Positions 35,732 through 44,318 of a DNA stretch of 64,000 nt are shown here, piece after piece. The stretch comes from Rhodospirillaceae bacterium (lineage in GTDB: Bacteria; Pseudomonadota; Alphaproteobacteria; SP197), in contig PBNE01000002.1 in the NCBI GenBank assembly GCA_002722885.1, positions 348,320-412,319 on the forward strand, written 5' to 3'. The position numbers were made by a program, and so were the translations under genes. The notes beneath the pieces were generated by a model. The model made no database searches. It saw nothing but the letters and a program-made list of their open reading frames with translations, and was not told the origin of the DNA. The first letter of the stretch is position 1. Each line of letters begins with the position of its first letter.

Positions 35732-37222
35732 ATGATGTCACTGAGAACAGCCACTTGGTCCGGGCTTGCCCTGCTAGTCCAGGGTTGCGCCAACGTCGGA
35801 ACTTTGAGCACCGAGGCATGCGGCAATCTCGCCGTCTATACATTTTTCGGTGAAGGAGCCGAGGACTATGCCGGCTACTGGGTCACGAGTGCGGGTGACG
35901 TCGATGGCGACGGCCTCGATGATGTTCTGATCGGTGCCTACGACAATGACGAGAACGGGCCGGGAGCCGGTGCTGCCTATCTTATCCTGGGTCAGAGTCT
36001 GAACGGCCCTGCGACACAATCCATTGCCCGCGCCGACTACAAGTTCCTGGGCGAAGCTTCCGGCGACTACGCGGGAATCATGGTCGCCAGCGCGGGCGAC
36101 ATCGACAATGACGGTCTGGATGATTTGCTGATCGGCGCCTACGGCACCGAAGACAAAGGCGCAATCACCGGACGAGCCTACATCGTGCTGGCACGAAGTC
36201 TGGGACAGGAAAGGACGATCGATCTAACCCATGCCGACTTCACATTTGTCGGTGAAGCCGCTGAGGATTACGCCGGCTATGCGGTCGCCAAAGGTGGTGA
36301 CATAGATGGCGACGGCCGTGCTGACGTCCTGATCGCTGCCAGCGGTCACGGAGCCGGCGGCGAGAATGCCGGAGCAACCTATGTTTTCTTGGGCAAGAAT
36401 CTCGTTGAAGGCACAACAGTCGAGATGGCCGATGCAGATTACAAACTCTATGGAGAACACGACCTTGCCTGGTCCGGCCACAACATCTCGGGTGACGGCG
36501 ATGTGGACGGCGACGGCCTCGATGACATCTTCATCGGAGCAACCGGCGATGACGGCGGCACAGATGCCTATGCGTCCTACCTGTTTCTCGGCCGAAATCT
36601 GGGCCCGGGCCGCGTTATCGGCCTGTCACAGGCCGACTACAAACTGATCGGTGAAGACCCCTATGACTATGCCAGCCAGGTTTCGATTGCCGGTGATCTC
36701 GACGGCGATGGCCGCGACGATCTCGTGGTCGGCGCTGGTGGACGGGACGCGGGGGGTGATTCTGCAGGCGCCGCCTACGTCGTCCTTGCTCGCAGCCTGG
36801 GCGACACCCGCCTGTTTGACCTGGCTGAGGCCGATTATGTGTTCCTCGGTGAAGGCAGCGACGACTACGCCGGGGGCACAGTCGGACCCGCGGGCGACGT
36901 GGATGGCGACGGACTCGACGATTTCATGATCGGCGCCCTCTACTACAACGGAGACTACCCCAATCAGGGCGCAGCCTATCTGATATTGGGGAAGAGCCTG
37001 GGAGGCGATCGTGAGATCGACCTTGCACAGGCTGATCTTCGTTTTGCCGCGAGCCGGCGCGACCAGTATCTGGGCCATTCCGTGTTCACAGCAGGCGATG
37101 TGGACGGTGACGGACTCGACGACATGCTCGTCGGTTCCTGGGCCGGTCCGAACTGGACCGGCGCCGCCTACCTCGTTACCGGGGCCGCCGTTGTCGGCCA
37201 GTCCTGCAGCGCTTCCGACTGA
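35732..37222 (+). CDS. FG-GAP/integrin-alpha-like beta-propeller lipoprotein
   Basis: About 496 residues. The N-terminus has a signal sequence with a lipobox-like LVQGC (Cys ~20), so it is probably an outer-surface or periplasmic lipoprotein. Seven repeats follow, each about 60-65 residues, with a calcium-binding DxDxDGxxD loop (GDVDGDGLDDVLIGA and variants at ~50, 115, 185, 250, 320, 390 and 450) and a preceding FxGE-x5-YAG strand. Seven blades make a closed propeller. The ATG at 35732 has GGAGG ten bases upstream. Likely a binding or adhesion protein; partner unknown. Repeat 3 has RAD in place of the last Asp pair (DGRADVLIA). Confidence 0.85.
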   Translation: MMSLRTATWSGLALLVQGCANVGTLSTEACGNLAVYTFFGEGAEDYAGYWVTSAGDVDGDGLDDVLIGAYDNDENGPGAGAAYLILGQSLNGPATQSIARADYKFLGEASGDYAGIMVASAGDIDNDGLDDLLIGAYGTEDKGAITGRAYIVLARSLGQERTIDLTHADFTFVGEAAEDYAGYAVAKGGDIDGDGRADVLIAASGHGAGGENAGATYVFLGKNLVEGTTVEMADADYKLYGEHDLAWSGHNISGDGDVDGDGLDDIFIGATGDDGGTDAYASYLFLGRNLGPGRVIGLSQADYKLIGEDPYDYASQVSIAGDLDGDGRDDLVVGAGGRDAGGDSAGAAYVVLARSLGDTRLFDLAEADYVFLGEGSDDYAGGTVGPAGDVDGDGLDDFMIGALYYNGDYPNQGAAYLILGKSLGGDREIDLAQADLRFAASRRDQYLGHSVFTAGDVDGDGLDDMLVGSWAGPNWTGAAYLVTGAAVVGQSCSASD

Positions 37223-37230
37223 TCAGCAGA

Positions 37231-38244
37231 CTAGACTGAGGCCGCATAGACCTTCAGCGCCGGATCGCCGTAAGCCCGCATAAGGGCGTTTTCGTAGGCC
37301 GCGACGCCGGGATGGCGCGGGCGTGGCGGCTGGCTGGCGTACCAGAGACGGTACAGCAGGCGGCGGTGCTCCGGGCCGTCAGGCACATCGAAGGCGGTGC
37401 GGGCGTGCAGCATGGCGAGATTGTCGAAGATAAGTGCGTGACCGGGTTCAAGTCGGAATTCCAAGGCGACGCCGGGCCAGTTGGCGATCTGACGAACCAG
37501 ATCGACGGCCTCAAGTTCCGCCTTCGTCAGCGTGCGGCCCATGTCCTCGGCGGCCTGATGGATGAACGACTGGATGTAGACGCCCTGCACCCGGCCCTCG
37601 TGCTCGACCAAGCAGGGCACGTTGAAGTCGCTGACCGGACCGGTGGCATCAGGCGGGGCTTCGTCAAACCAAGCGTAGGGGAAGCCATGCTGGACCAGCG
37701 CCAGGGCTTCGGGGTCTTCATCGGCCATGATGGCGTGGATCGCGGCCTGGCTGACGATGCGGCTCAAGCCGCCCGCCGCACCCTGGCGGACACACAGCAG
37801 GGCGACCGTGTCAGCATGGTCGGTGTGATAGTTGAGTTCCTTGTTCTTGGTGTAGCCACGCCAGGCCCGGCCGTCATCGACATACTCGACACGACCGATC
37901 AGATCGCCCCAGCCAGACTGGGCCCGCAGGCTACCAAGCTGCGCCGTGGCGAGATGCCAGCCGACAGCACACGCATCGTCGCTAAGTTCTTCGATCGGCA
38001 TGCCGCGCAAAACCACCAGCCCGCTGCCGTGGCCGACCTCGCGATCAATGGACGCCATCGTCTCGGCCAGTTCGGGCAACGCAACATGCTGGCCCCAGAG
38101 GTCGGCGACCGTGGTGCCGTCCGCCGCGAGACGCCGCGCCGCGTCGACGATGGCGCTGCGCTGATGGTCATCAAGATCGACTGCGAAAGAGTCCGGGCCG
38201 TCGGTCTCCGCGGCAGTCCAGGCGAGAGAGGTCACAACGGCCAT
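37231..38244 (-). CDS. TauD/TfdA-family Fe(II)/2-oxoglutarate dioxygenase (copy 2)
   Basis: A 337-residue paralogue of the protein at 34529. Iron ligands: His140 and Asp142 in NYHTDHAD and the distal His in AMLHARTAF (~278). The C-terminal RLLYRLWYASQP supplies the 2-oxoglutarate Arg. The start lies four bases after the amidohydrolase stop at 38249, so the two genes are co-translated. It may oxidise a product or precursor of the amidohydrolase reaction. Confidence 0.9.
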   Translation of the reverse strand: MAVVTSLAWTAAETDGPDSFAVDLDDHQRSAIVDAARRLAADGTTVADLWGQHVALPELAETMASIDREVGHGSGLVVLRGMPIEELSDDACAVGWHLATAQLGSLRAQSGWGDLIGRVEYVDDGRAWRGYTKNKELNYHTDHADTVALLCVRQGAAGGLSRIVSQAAIHAIMADEDPEALALVQHGFPYAWFDEAPPDATGPVSDFNVPCLVEHEGRVQGVYIQSFIHQAAEDMGRTLTKAELEAVDLVRQIANWPGVALEFRLEPGHALIFDNLAMLHARTAFDVPDGPEHRRLLYRLWYASQPPRPRHPGVAAYENALMRAYGDPALKVYAASV

Positions 38245-38248
38245 GGTG

Positions 38249-39778
38249 TCAGACCCGGCTGTTCATGGCGGTGTGGGGCTGGCGTTCACCGTGATCCCAG
38301 GCGCCGTACCAGGCTTCGATGTGGGGCAGCAGTTCCTGAGCTAGGGCGTGATCTTCGACCGGGAACACGGTCGCGGCCATGACATCACGCAGTTCGGTGA
38401 TGGCGGCATCGAGGTCGAAGCGGGTGGGGTGGCGATCGCGCAGGACCCATTCGCCTGCGATCATGACATGGCGGACATCGCCGCCCTTGACCTTGCAGAA
38501 CGCGATGTCACGGCCGGAGACCTCGGGCGCCACCCATGGTGTTGTGGCTTCGGTGAGATCGACCAGCAGCAGGTCGGCGGCATAACCCGGTGCGAGGCGG
38601 CCCAGGGAGGCGTCCTTCCGCAGAAGCTTCGCACCGCCTTCGGTGGCGCAGCGGAAAACATCGGCGGGCATGGGCGCGGGTTCGTGATAGGTCGGTGTGC
38701 TCGCAAGACGCAGGGCCAGACGCATTTCGGCGAACATGTCCTCGTCGTCGTTGATCGTGGTGGAGTCCATACCGAGCGCGGTGGTGACGCCAGCCTCCAG
38801 GAAGGCGTCGAGCGGTGCGATCCCGGCGTGCAAGCGCAGATTGCTGGAGGGGTTGTGCGAGACGGCCGTGCCGGTGCCGGCCATGACCGCGATCTCCGCG
38901 TCTGTCAACCAGACACCATGGGCAATGGAAAAGCGCGGGCCGGTGAGCCCGATGTCATGGAGATGGAGCAACATGGGTTGGCCGGTGAACTTCGGCCCCT
39001 GGAGCTTTTCGTAGAAGGATTCTGAGACGTGGGTCTGGATCAGCGCATCGTGCCGTTCGGCGGCCTCGGCGATCTTCTCGAAGAACGGGTCGGTGATCCA
39101 GGGTGGACCGGCGGGGCCATAAATGACCTCGATGCGCTCGCTGTCGCGCCAGGCGACGATCAGGTCATCCATCACCGCGAGATACTGATCGGGCGTGACA
39201 TGATCAGGGCCGGGCATGGAATGGGCCCGGGTGCGGGCGGCGAGATCGCCGGGCAGGGTGTCGAGAAAGTCCTCATCGCAGGTGCCGGGGCCCACGCCCA
39301 GATAACCCTGATCCTTGATGCCGGGCCCGAAGGCACAGCGGATACCGATCTCGTCATAGGCGGCCAGCGCGGCGGCACAATCCTCGGCCACGGCCTTCTG
39401 GTCGCCGACCGGCGAGTAGAGATCGACAACAGATGTCACGCCGCCCTGCAGCAGGCGGGTGGCGCTGAGCAGGATATCGAGACGGGTGGGCGACGGGCGC
39501 ATGAGCCATAGCGCCTTCAACCAGGATTCCAGCAGCATATCCGGCCCACCATGCTGGACATGGCTGGCCGCGCCGGAGTGGTGGTGCGCGTTGATGAGGC
39601 CGGGCATCACGGCATAACCGTCTCCACCCTCGACCGTGGCCTCCGGGTGGGCCGCCTTGAGATCGTCCAGGTCGCCGACCGCGAGGATGCGACCGCCCTC
39701 GACTGCAACAGCGCCGTTGTCGATGACGGCACCATCGGCATCGGGGATCAGCCAGCGGCCACATGCCAGTTCCGTCAT
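38249..39778 (-). CDS. Amidohydrolase (TrzA/AtzA/guanine-deaminase-like)
   Basis: A 509-residue metal-dependent hydrolase with the composite barrel of the amidohydrolase superfamily. Metal ligands: HxH in NAHHHSGAA (~70), His in QTHVSESF (~265), His in SIAHGVWL (~298) and Asp in GMDSTTINDDE (~355). This subfamily deaminates or dechlorinates N-heterocycles and guanidino-type substrates. Start ATG at 39778 with a GGGAG site. It is followed by the TauD-like gene four bases later. Confidence 0.88.
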   Translation of the reverse strand: MTELACGRWLIPDADGAVIDNGAVAVEGGRILAVGDLDDLKAAHPEATVEGGDGYAVMPGLINAHHHSGAASHVQHGGPDMLLESWLKALWLMRPSPTRLDILLSATRLLQGGVTSVVDLYSPVGDQKAVAEDCAAALAAYDEIGIRCAFGPGIKDQGYLGVGPGTCDEDFLDTLPGDLAARTRAHSMPGPDHVTPDQYLAVMDDLIVAWRDSERIEVIYGPAGPPWITDPFFEKIAEAAERHDALIQTHVSESFYEKLQGPKFTGQPMLLHLHDIGLTGPRFSIAHGVWLTDAEIAVMAGTGTAVSHNPSSNLRLHAGIAPLDAFLEAGVTTALGMDSTTINDDEDMFAEMRLALRLASTPTYHEPAPMPADVFRCATEGGAKLLRKDASLGRLAPGYAADLLLVDLTEATTPWVAPEVSGRDIAFCKVKGGDVRHVMIAGEWVLRDRHPTRFDLDAAITELRDVMAATVFPVEDHALAQELLPHIEAWYGAWDHGERQPHTAMNSRV

Positions 39779-39891
39779 GTTCTGCTCCCGAGTCGTCTGG
39801 ACCGAGCCTAGCAGGAAGTACGCAGCAGAGGACTCGCCATGGGAATGATCCTCTGGAACACTCCCGGCCACGGAACAGAGGGGAGGCCTTG

Positions 39892-40968
39892 ATGGGCGCG
39901 TTCGACTATCCTGACTGGGAGACCTTCATGAAGACCAGCTTCGCGGCGGGCCGTGAGTTTCCGCTGGTCGCACCGGAGACCCCGAGCTTCATGTCGCAGC
40001 CGGTGGCAAAGACGGCAGCCGATCTTGAGGGTGCCGATGTCGTTGTGATCGGCGCGCCCTATGTCGCGGCCAGCGACGGCAAGTATGCCGGCGTGCCGCT
40101 AGAAGAGTGGATCGAAGCGCCCAAGCGCGTGCGCCAGCAGTCGGCGCGGTATCCCAGCGGCTACATCCAGGACTTCGACCTCGATCTCTTTGAACACATC
40201 AAAATGGTTGACTACGGCGACGCCGACATCCCGCCCGAGGTGATGTCCAACCAGGACCCGGAGCTGATCCTGCAGGCCCAGGCTGCCGTGGAGGCCAAGT
40301 GCAACGACGCGATCAAGGCCGGCGCCGTGCCGGTGGTGATCGGTCAGAACAGCCCCTGCGGCAGCTTTGCTATCGCCAAGGCGTGTTCGGAAAACGTCGA
40401 CGGCATGGTCGGCTGCGTCAGCCTCGACACACACTGGGACGCCCGCCCGCTCGACGAGCTGACCGGGGACCCGCGCATCGCGGGGGCCTCGTCGTGGAAA
40501 CACAAGATGTACGAGTTCCTCGACAACATGCATCCGCGCCATCTGGTCGAGATCGGCGAGCGCGGCATGCTGGAGGATAAGGACATCATCCGCCGTTACC
40601 TGAACGACGGCGCCCGGTTCATCAGCTCATGGGAGCTGCGGAGCGGTCTGGGCATCGAAGGCTGCGTCGGCGAGCTGGACCGCGCATGGAACGACACCGA
40701 AGGGGTCTATGCTCATTTCGACATGGATGTGATCGGTGGCGCCGGCCCCGCGCCAGGCGACATCCTGGGCGAGCTGGTCGAGCCGATCGCCATGACCGAC
40801 TACGAGGTTATCCGCATCGCCCATGAGGTCGGCCGCCGCGGCCTGACCGGTTTCAGCTTCATCTGCATCCCACCGGGCTCGGCCGCCGTCTACCGCGTGA
40901 TCGTCTCGATCATCGTCTACATGGCCGCCGGACTGGCCCTGCGAAAGATCGGCAAGGGCCACGGGTAA
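39892..40968 (+). CDS. Arginase/agmatinase-fold ureohydrolase family protein, altered metal site
   Basis: A 358-residue protein, start ATG at 39892 preceded by GGGGAGG. The ureohydrolase fold is recognisable: VVIGAPYVAASDG near 51, SLDTHWDARP (~177-186) corresponds to the Mn-binding DAHxD, and AHFDMDVIGG (~274-283) to the DxDxxDP motif. However, the GGDHS motif reads GQNSPCGS (151-158), losing the first His ligand, and the final Asp-Pro of the third motif is replaced by Gly-Gly. At least one metal is therefore probably bound differently or lost. It is divergent from the amidohydrolase operon and may act on a guanidino or amide compound or be non-catalytic. Confidence 0.8.
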   Translation: MGAFDYPDWETFMKTSFAAGREFPLVAPETPSFMSQPVAKTAADLEGADVVVIGAPYVAASDGKYAGVPLEEWIEAPKRVRQQSARYPSGYIQDFDLDLFEHIKMVDYGDADIPPEVMSNQDPELILQAQAAVEAKCNDAIKAGAVPVVIGQNSPCGSFAIAKACSENVDGMVGCVSLDTHWDARPLDELTGDPRIAGASSWKHKMYEFLDNMHPRHLVEIGERGMLEDKDIIRRYLNDGARFISSWELRSGLGIEGCVGELDRAWNDTEGVYAHFDMDVIGGAGPAPGDILGELVEPIAMTDYEVIRIAHEVGRRGLTGFSFICIPPGSAAVYRVIVSIIVYMAAGLALRKIGKGHG

Positions 40969-40980
40969 CGAGCGGACGAG

Positions 40981-41937
40981 TCAAGTCACCCGCTCCTTCA
41001 GCGCACGGATGTGATCCGGCCCCAGGCCGCAGCATCCGCCGACGATGGCAACGCCGTGATCGGCGATCCACCCGGCGGCGGCGTCCGCATAGGCATCGGC
41101 GGCAATGACATCGGTGAACTTCCAGTCGGGCGGGGCGAACTGGCCCGAATGGGCGTAGGCGAGCAGCGGACCATCAAAGACGTCGCGCACGACCTCGAGT
41201 CCTGGCGTCGTATCCTCGATCTCCGAATGCATGATCCCGGCCGCCGCCGCACCGTCAGCCAGGAGGCCACGGGCGAAGGCGCCGAGGTCCTGGCGCGCGC
41301 GCCCTCGCCACAGGGTGTCAGGTTCATCGGTGCTGCGTCCCGCCAAAATCTGCTTGGCTGCGGGGAACGTGAGCATGCGACCGTCGGGCTCTTTGTGCGC
41401 ACTCATGCCGACCCAGACCGGCAGGCCCGTGGCGCGTGCCGCATCGACAGCGGCTTCGGCGTGGCCGGAGGTCATCATCATCTCGCAGACAATGAGATTA
41501 CAGCCGGCTTCAGCCAGAAGATCGGCCAGGCGCCGATAGTCGTCCGACGCCGCTTCGGGCGAGGGCGCCCCGTCGATATGGGCGAGCGGTGGCATGGTCG
41601 ACATGGAGCCCGCGATATCCACCGGATGGTCGGCAGCGTCGCGCGCCTGTTTCGCCAGATCGACCGCCAGGCGGTTGATCTCGTCAAACCGGTCGGCCAG
41701 CCCGGCCGGCTCGAGCGTGAAGCGGTTGGTGCCGAAGGTGTTGGTCGTGATGACATCGGCTCCGGCGGCGATGTAGTCGTCATGGAGTGTACGGATGATG
41801 CCGGGGTCGCCCAGCATGGCGCTTCCACACCAGGCGTCGGTATCCATCGTGACACCCCTGTTCTGGAGTTCGGTGCCAATTGCGCCATCGAGAATTACCA
41901 CCTCACCGGCATCCAGCTTCTGTTGGAACACGGTCAT
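40981..41937 (-). CDS. Homocysteine S-methyltransferase family protein (copy 2)
   Basis: A 318-residue paralogue of the 29536 protein, start ATG at 41937 with AAGG upstream. N-terminal VILDGAIGTELQNRG, C-terminal zinc Cys302 and Cys303 in VGGCCGLG, and GIMHSE (His237) where the third Cys ligand (GVNC) is expected. It is convergent with the arginase-fold gene (12-base gap) and divergent from the Rieske oxygenase at 42010. Rieske N-demethylases and methyltransferases of this fold occur together in betaine catabolism, but no substrate is proven here. Confidence 0.85.
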   Translation of the reverse strand: MTVFQQKLDAGEVVILDGAIGTELQNRGVTMDTDAWCGSAMLGDPGIIRTLHDDYIAAGADVITTNTFGTNRFTLEPAGLADRFDEINRLAVDLAKQARDAADHPVDIAGSMSTMPPLAHIDGAPSPEAASDDYRRLADLLAEAGCNLIVCEMMMTSGHAEAAVDAARATGLPVWVGMSAHKEPDGRMLTFPAAKQILAGRSTDEPDTLWRGRARQDLGAFARGLLADGAAAAGIMHSEIEDTTPGLEVVRDVFDGPLLAYAHSGQFAPPDWKFTDVIAADAYADAAAGWIADHGVAIVGGCCGLGPDHIRALKERVT

Positions 41938-42009
41938 CGCACAGCCTTTTCGTTTGGTCCGATGCCATCGTAAACTCACCTGATAACCTGAAGCTACAAG
42001 GCCGAAACG

Positions 42010-43281
42010 ATGCCCATGCCCATTTCGCCCAAACCCGACCACGCCGAGCAGCTTCTGCCGAAGTGGACCTACTACGAGGACGCCTGGTTCGAGCGGGAGC
42101 ACAAAGAGCTCTTCAGCCGGGCCTGGACCTTTGCCTGTGTGGTGCAGGATATCCCGCAGCCGGGCGACTACCGCGCTGTGCAGGTCAACCGCCACGGGAT
42201 CATGGTCGTGCGCGGCAAGGACGGCGAGATCCGTGCTTTCCACAACACCTGCCGGCACCGCGGCACGCAGATCTTCGAGGAAGGCAAGTCGGGCAATTGC
42301 CGCCACGGCATCGTCTGCCCCTATCACGCCTGGACCTACAATCCCAACGACGGCAGCCTGCGCGGCCTGCCCAAGAAGGATCTCGCCTTCCCCGACATGA
42401 CGCTTGAGGACTGGCCACTGCACAAAGCCAGTGTCGGCGTGCTGGGCGACCTCATCTTTGTGAACCCGCAGGCCGTGCCCGAGGACGATTTCGAGACCTG
42501 GCTGGGCAGCATGCGCGACACCCATATGTGGCCCCACAAGCTTGACGGGCTGAGCGAGAAGCGCCCGGTGCGTTACGACTTCGCGGCAAACTGGAAGGGC
42601 TTCTGCGAAAACGCGATGGACGGCTATCACCTGAGTTATCTGCACGACAAGACGCTGATGGGCCCGGATATCGAGTGCCAGCGCTGGGATGCGGTGGGCC
42701 GCCACTGGGTCGTGTTCTCCGAGGCCGAGGAACGGCCCAGCGCCAATCCCTATACGCGTATTCCCGGAGTCGACACCTCCAAGCCCTATCCCGTGGTCTA
42801 CCAGTTCTTTCCAAACTCAGGTGTACTGTCATCACCGATCTTCTTTTCGGCCTACACGATCGTGCCGGTCGCACCCGAGCAGTGTTACCTGGAACTGCGG
42901 ACCTGGATGATGCCGCGTGAGCAACAGCCCCAGGCCGAACGCACGAAACCGAGTTCGACCTCGGGCCACGGCCACATCATGCCCGACGGCAAACGCTACA
43001 TCTCGATCGACACGCTGAGCTGCCACGCCATGGAATCGCTCGATTTCCAGATCGAGGACATGTGGGTCTGCGAGCAGCAGCAGAAGGCCCTACACTCACC
43101 GATGATGCAGACCGGGCCGCTGGCCCGGCTGGGCGAGACGCCGCTGACCTGGTTCCAGCAGCACATTCTGGACTACGTCCCGCTCGACGGCCCGGAGATG
43201 CGCGTGGCCGCGGAATTGCACGATGGGCACGAGCCCCTTCGCAGCGCCATCCCAACCCGCACGGCAGTTGCTGCATCGTGA
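42010..43281 (+). CDS. Rieske [2Fe-2S] ring-hydroxylating/N-demethylating oxygenase, alpha subunit
   Basis: A 423-residue protein. The Rieske cluster ligands are Cys81-x-His83 (CRHRG) and Cys103-x2-His106 (CPYHAW). The C-terminal catalytic domain has the mononuclear-iron motif ENAMDGYHLSYLH (~200-212). Size and the NxMDxYH pattern match both aromatic dioxygenases and the betaine/carnitine demethylases (GbcA, CntA type). No reductase or ferredoxin lies next to it. An ATG six bases downstream (42016) is an alternative start. A broken second copy overlaps its end. Confidence 0.9.
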   Translation: MPMPISPKPDHAEQLLPKWTYYEDAWFEREHKELFSRAWTFACVVQDIPQPGDYRAVQVNRHGIMVVRGKDGEIRAFHNTCRHRGTQIFEEGKSGNCRHGIVCPYHAWTYNPNDGSLRGLPKKDLAFPDMTLEDWPLHKASVGVLGDLIFVNPQAVPEDDFETWLGSMRDTHMWPHKLDGLSEKRPVRYDFAANWKGFCENAMDGYHLSYLHDKTLMGPDIECQRWDAVGRHWVVFSEAEERPSANPYTRIPGVDTSKPYPVVYQFFPNSGVLSSPIFFSAYTIVPVAPEQCYLELRTWMMPREQQPQAERTKPSSTSGHGHIMPDGKRYISIDTLSCHAMESLDFQIEDMWVCEQQQKALHSPMMQTGPLARLGETPLTWFQQHILDYVPLDGPEMRVAAELHDGHEPLRSAIPTRTAVAAS

Positions 43282-43802
43282 GGCCTATTTCGAGGCAGAC
43301 TGGCTGGCGCGTGAGGAGACCGAGCTGTTCGGCCGCGCTTGGACCTTCGCCTGCATGTCCGACGATCTGCCGGAGCCGGGCGACTATGTGGCGGTGAAGG
43401 TCTGCGACTGGCCGCTGATGATCGTGCGCGGCAAGGACGGTGAACTCCGTGCGCTCCACAATGTCTGTCGCCACCGGGCATGCAGATGGTCGAAGGCTGC
43501 GGCAACGCCGCCAAGGGCCTAGTGTGCCCCCATCACTGGTGGACCTACGAATTGGACGGCGGCCTGCGCGACATGCCCAAGCGCGAGACCTGGATCAGCT
43601 CTATGTGCACCCGATGGAGACGCTGGACTTCCAGATCGAGGACATGTGGGTTGTCGAACGTCTGCAGGAAGCGATCCGCAGCCCGGCCTTTGAGGTCGGC
43701 CCGCTCAGCCTCGACACCGAAGCGTTATTGACCCATTTACAGCGCTCGATTCTGGATTTCGTGCCCGCCGGCGGGACCAGCCTGAGGGCCGCAGCGGAGT
43801 AG
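43223..43802 (+). pseudogene. Rieske oxygenase alpha subunit, tandem copy, broken
   Basis: A second Rieske gene starts at 43223, overlapping the first by 59 bases. The N-terminal ~85 residues and Rieske ligands (HNVCRHR; CPHHWW) are recognisable, but a one-base deletion near 43479 shifts the frame between the two halves of the cluster. After MPKRE (~43590) about 200 residues, including the catalytic domain, are missing and the frame shifts again; the C-terminus from HPMETLDFQIEDMW to FVPAGGTSLRAAAE follows directly. It is clearly non-functional. Confidence 0.85.
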
Positions 43803-43849
43803 TCGCGGAACGCTTGCCGTTTCGGTCGTCCTGGGGCACATGCAGGACC

Positions 43850-44314
43850 ATGATTGTGACCACGATTTCCATCGCAGCCGAAGCACCGGACCAGCCCGAG
43901 ATCATCGCCATGCTTCACGCGAGCGATGCATATATGGACGGACTCTATCCGCCCGAGAACAACTATATGCTCGATGTTGCCGATCTCATGGTCACGGCGA
44001 TCAGCTTCCTGGTCGCCCACAGGGATGGTGCAGCCATCGGCTGTGCGGCCCTGGCGCGCCGTGACGGTTATGCCGAGATCAAACGCATGTAGGTGTCCCC
44101 CGAGGCTCGTGATCTGAAGCTGGGCCGCCGCCTACTGGATGCCCTGGAAGACATCGCACGGGACGAAGCGATCCCCGCCCTGATGCTGGAAGCCGGCGGC
44201 AAGCAACCCGAGGCCCGAGGCCTCTATGAAAGCGGCGGCTTCACCATCTGTCCCGCCTTCGGCGACTATCCCGAAGGCCCACCCAGCGTGTTCATGGCCA
44301 AACGGCTGAGGTGA
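43850..44314 (+). pseudogene. GNAT-family N-acetyltransferase interrupted by one amber codon
   Basis: From ATG 43850 the frame gives ~80 residues, ends at TAG 44090-44092, and continues in the same frame to TGA at 44314. The whole reads as one GNAT: AAIGCAALARRDGYAEIKRM-stop-VSPEARDLKLGRRLLDAL, where relatives have Tyr (IKRMYVSPEAR) at the stop. The acetyl-CoA loop is LKLGRRLL and the C-terminal LYESGGF is typical. Only this lesion is visible; TAT/TAC to TAG is a single change. It may be a recent null, a suppressed stop or a sequencing error. Confidence 0.82.
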
Positions 44315-44318
44315 ACGC

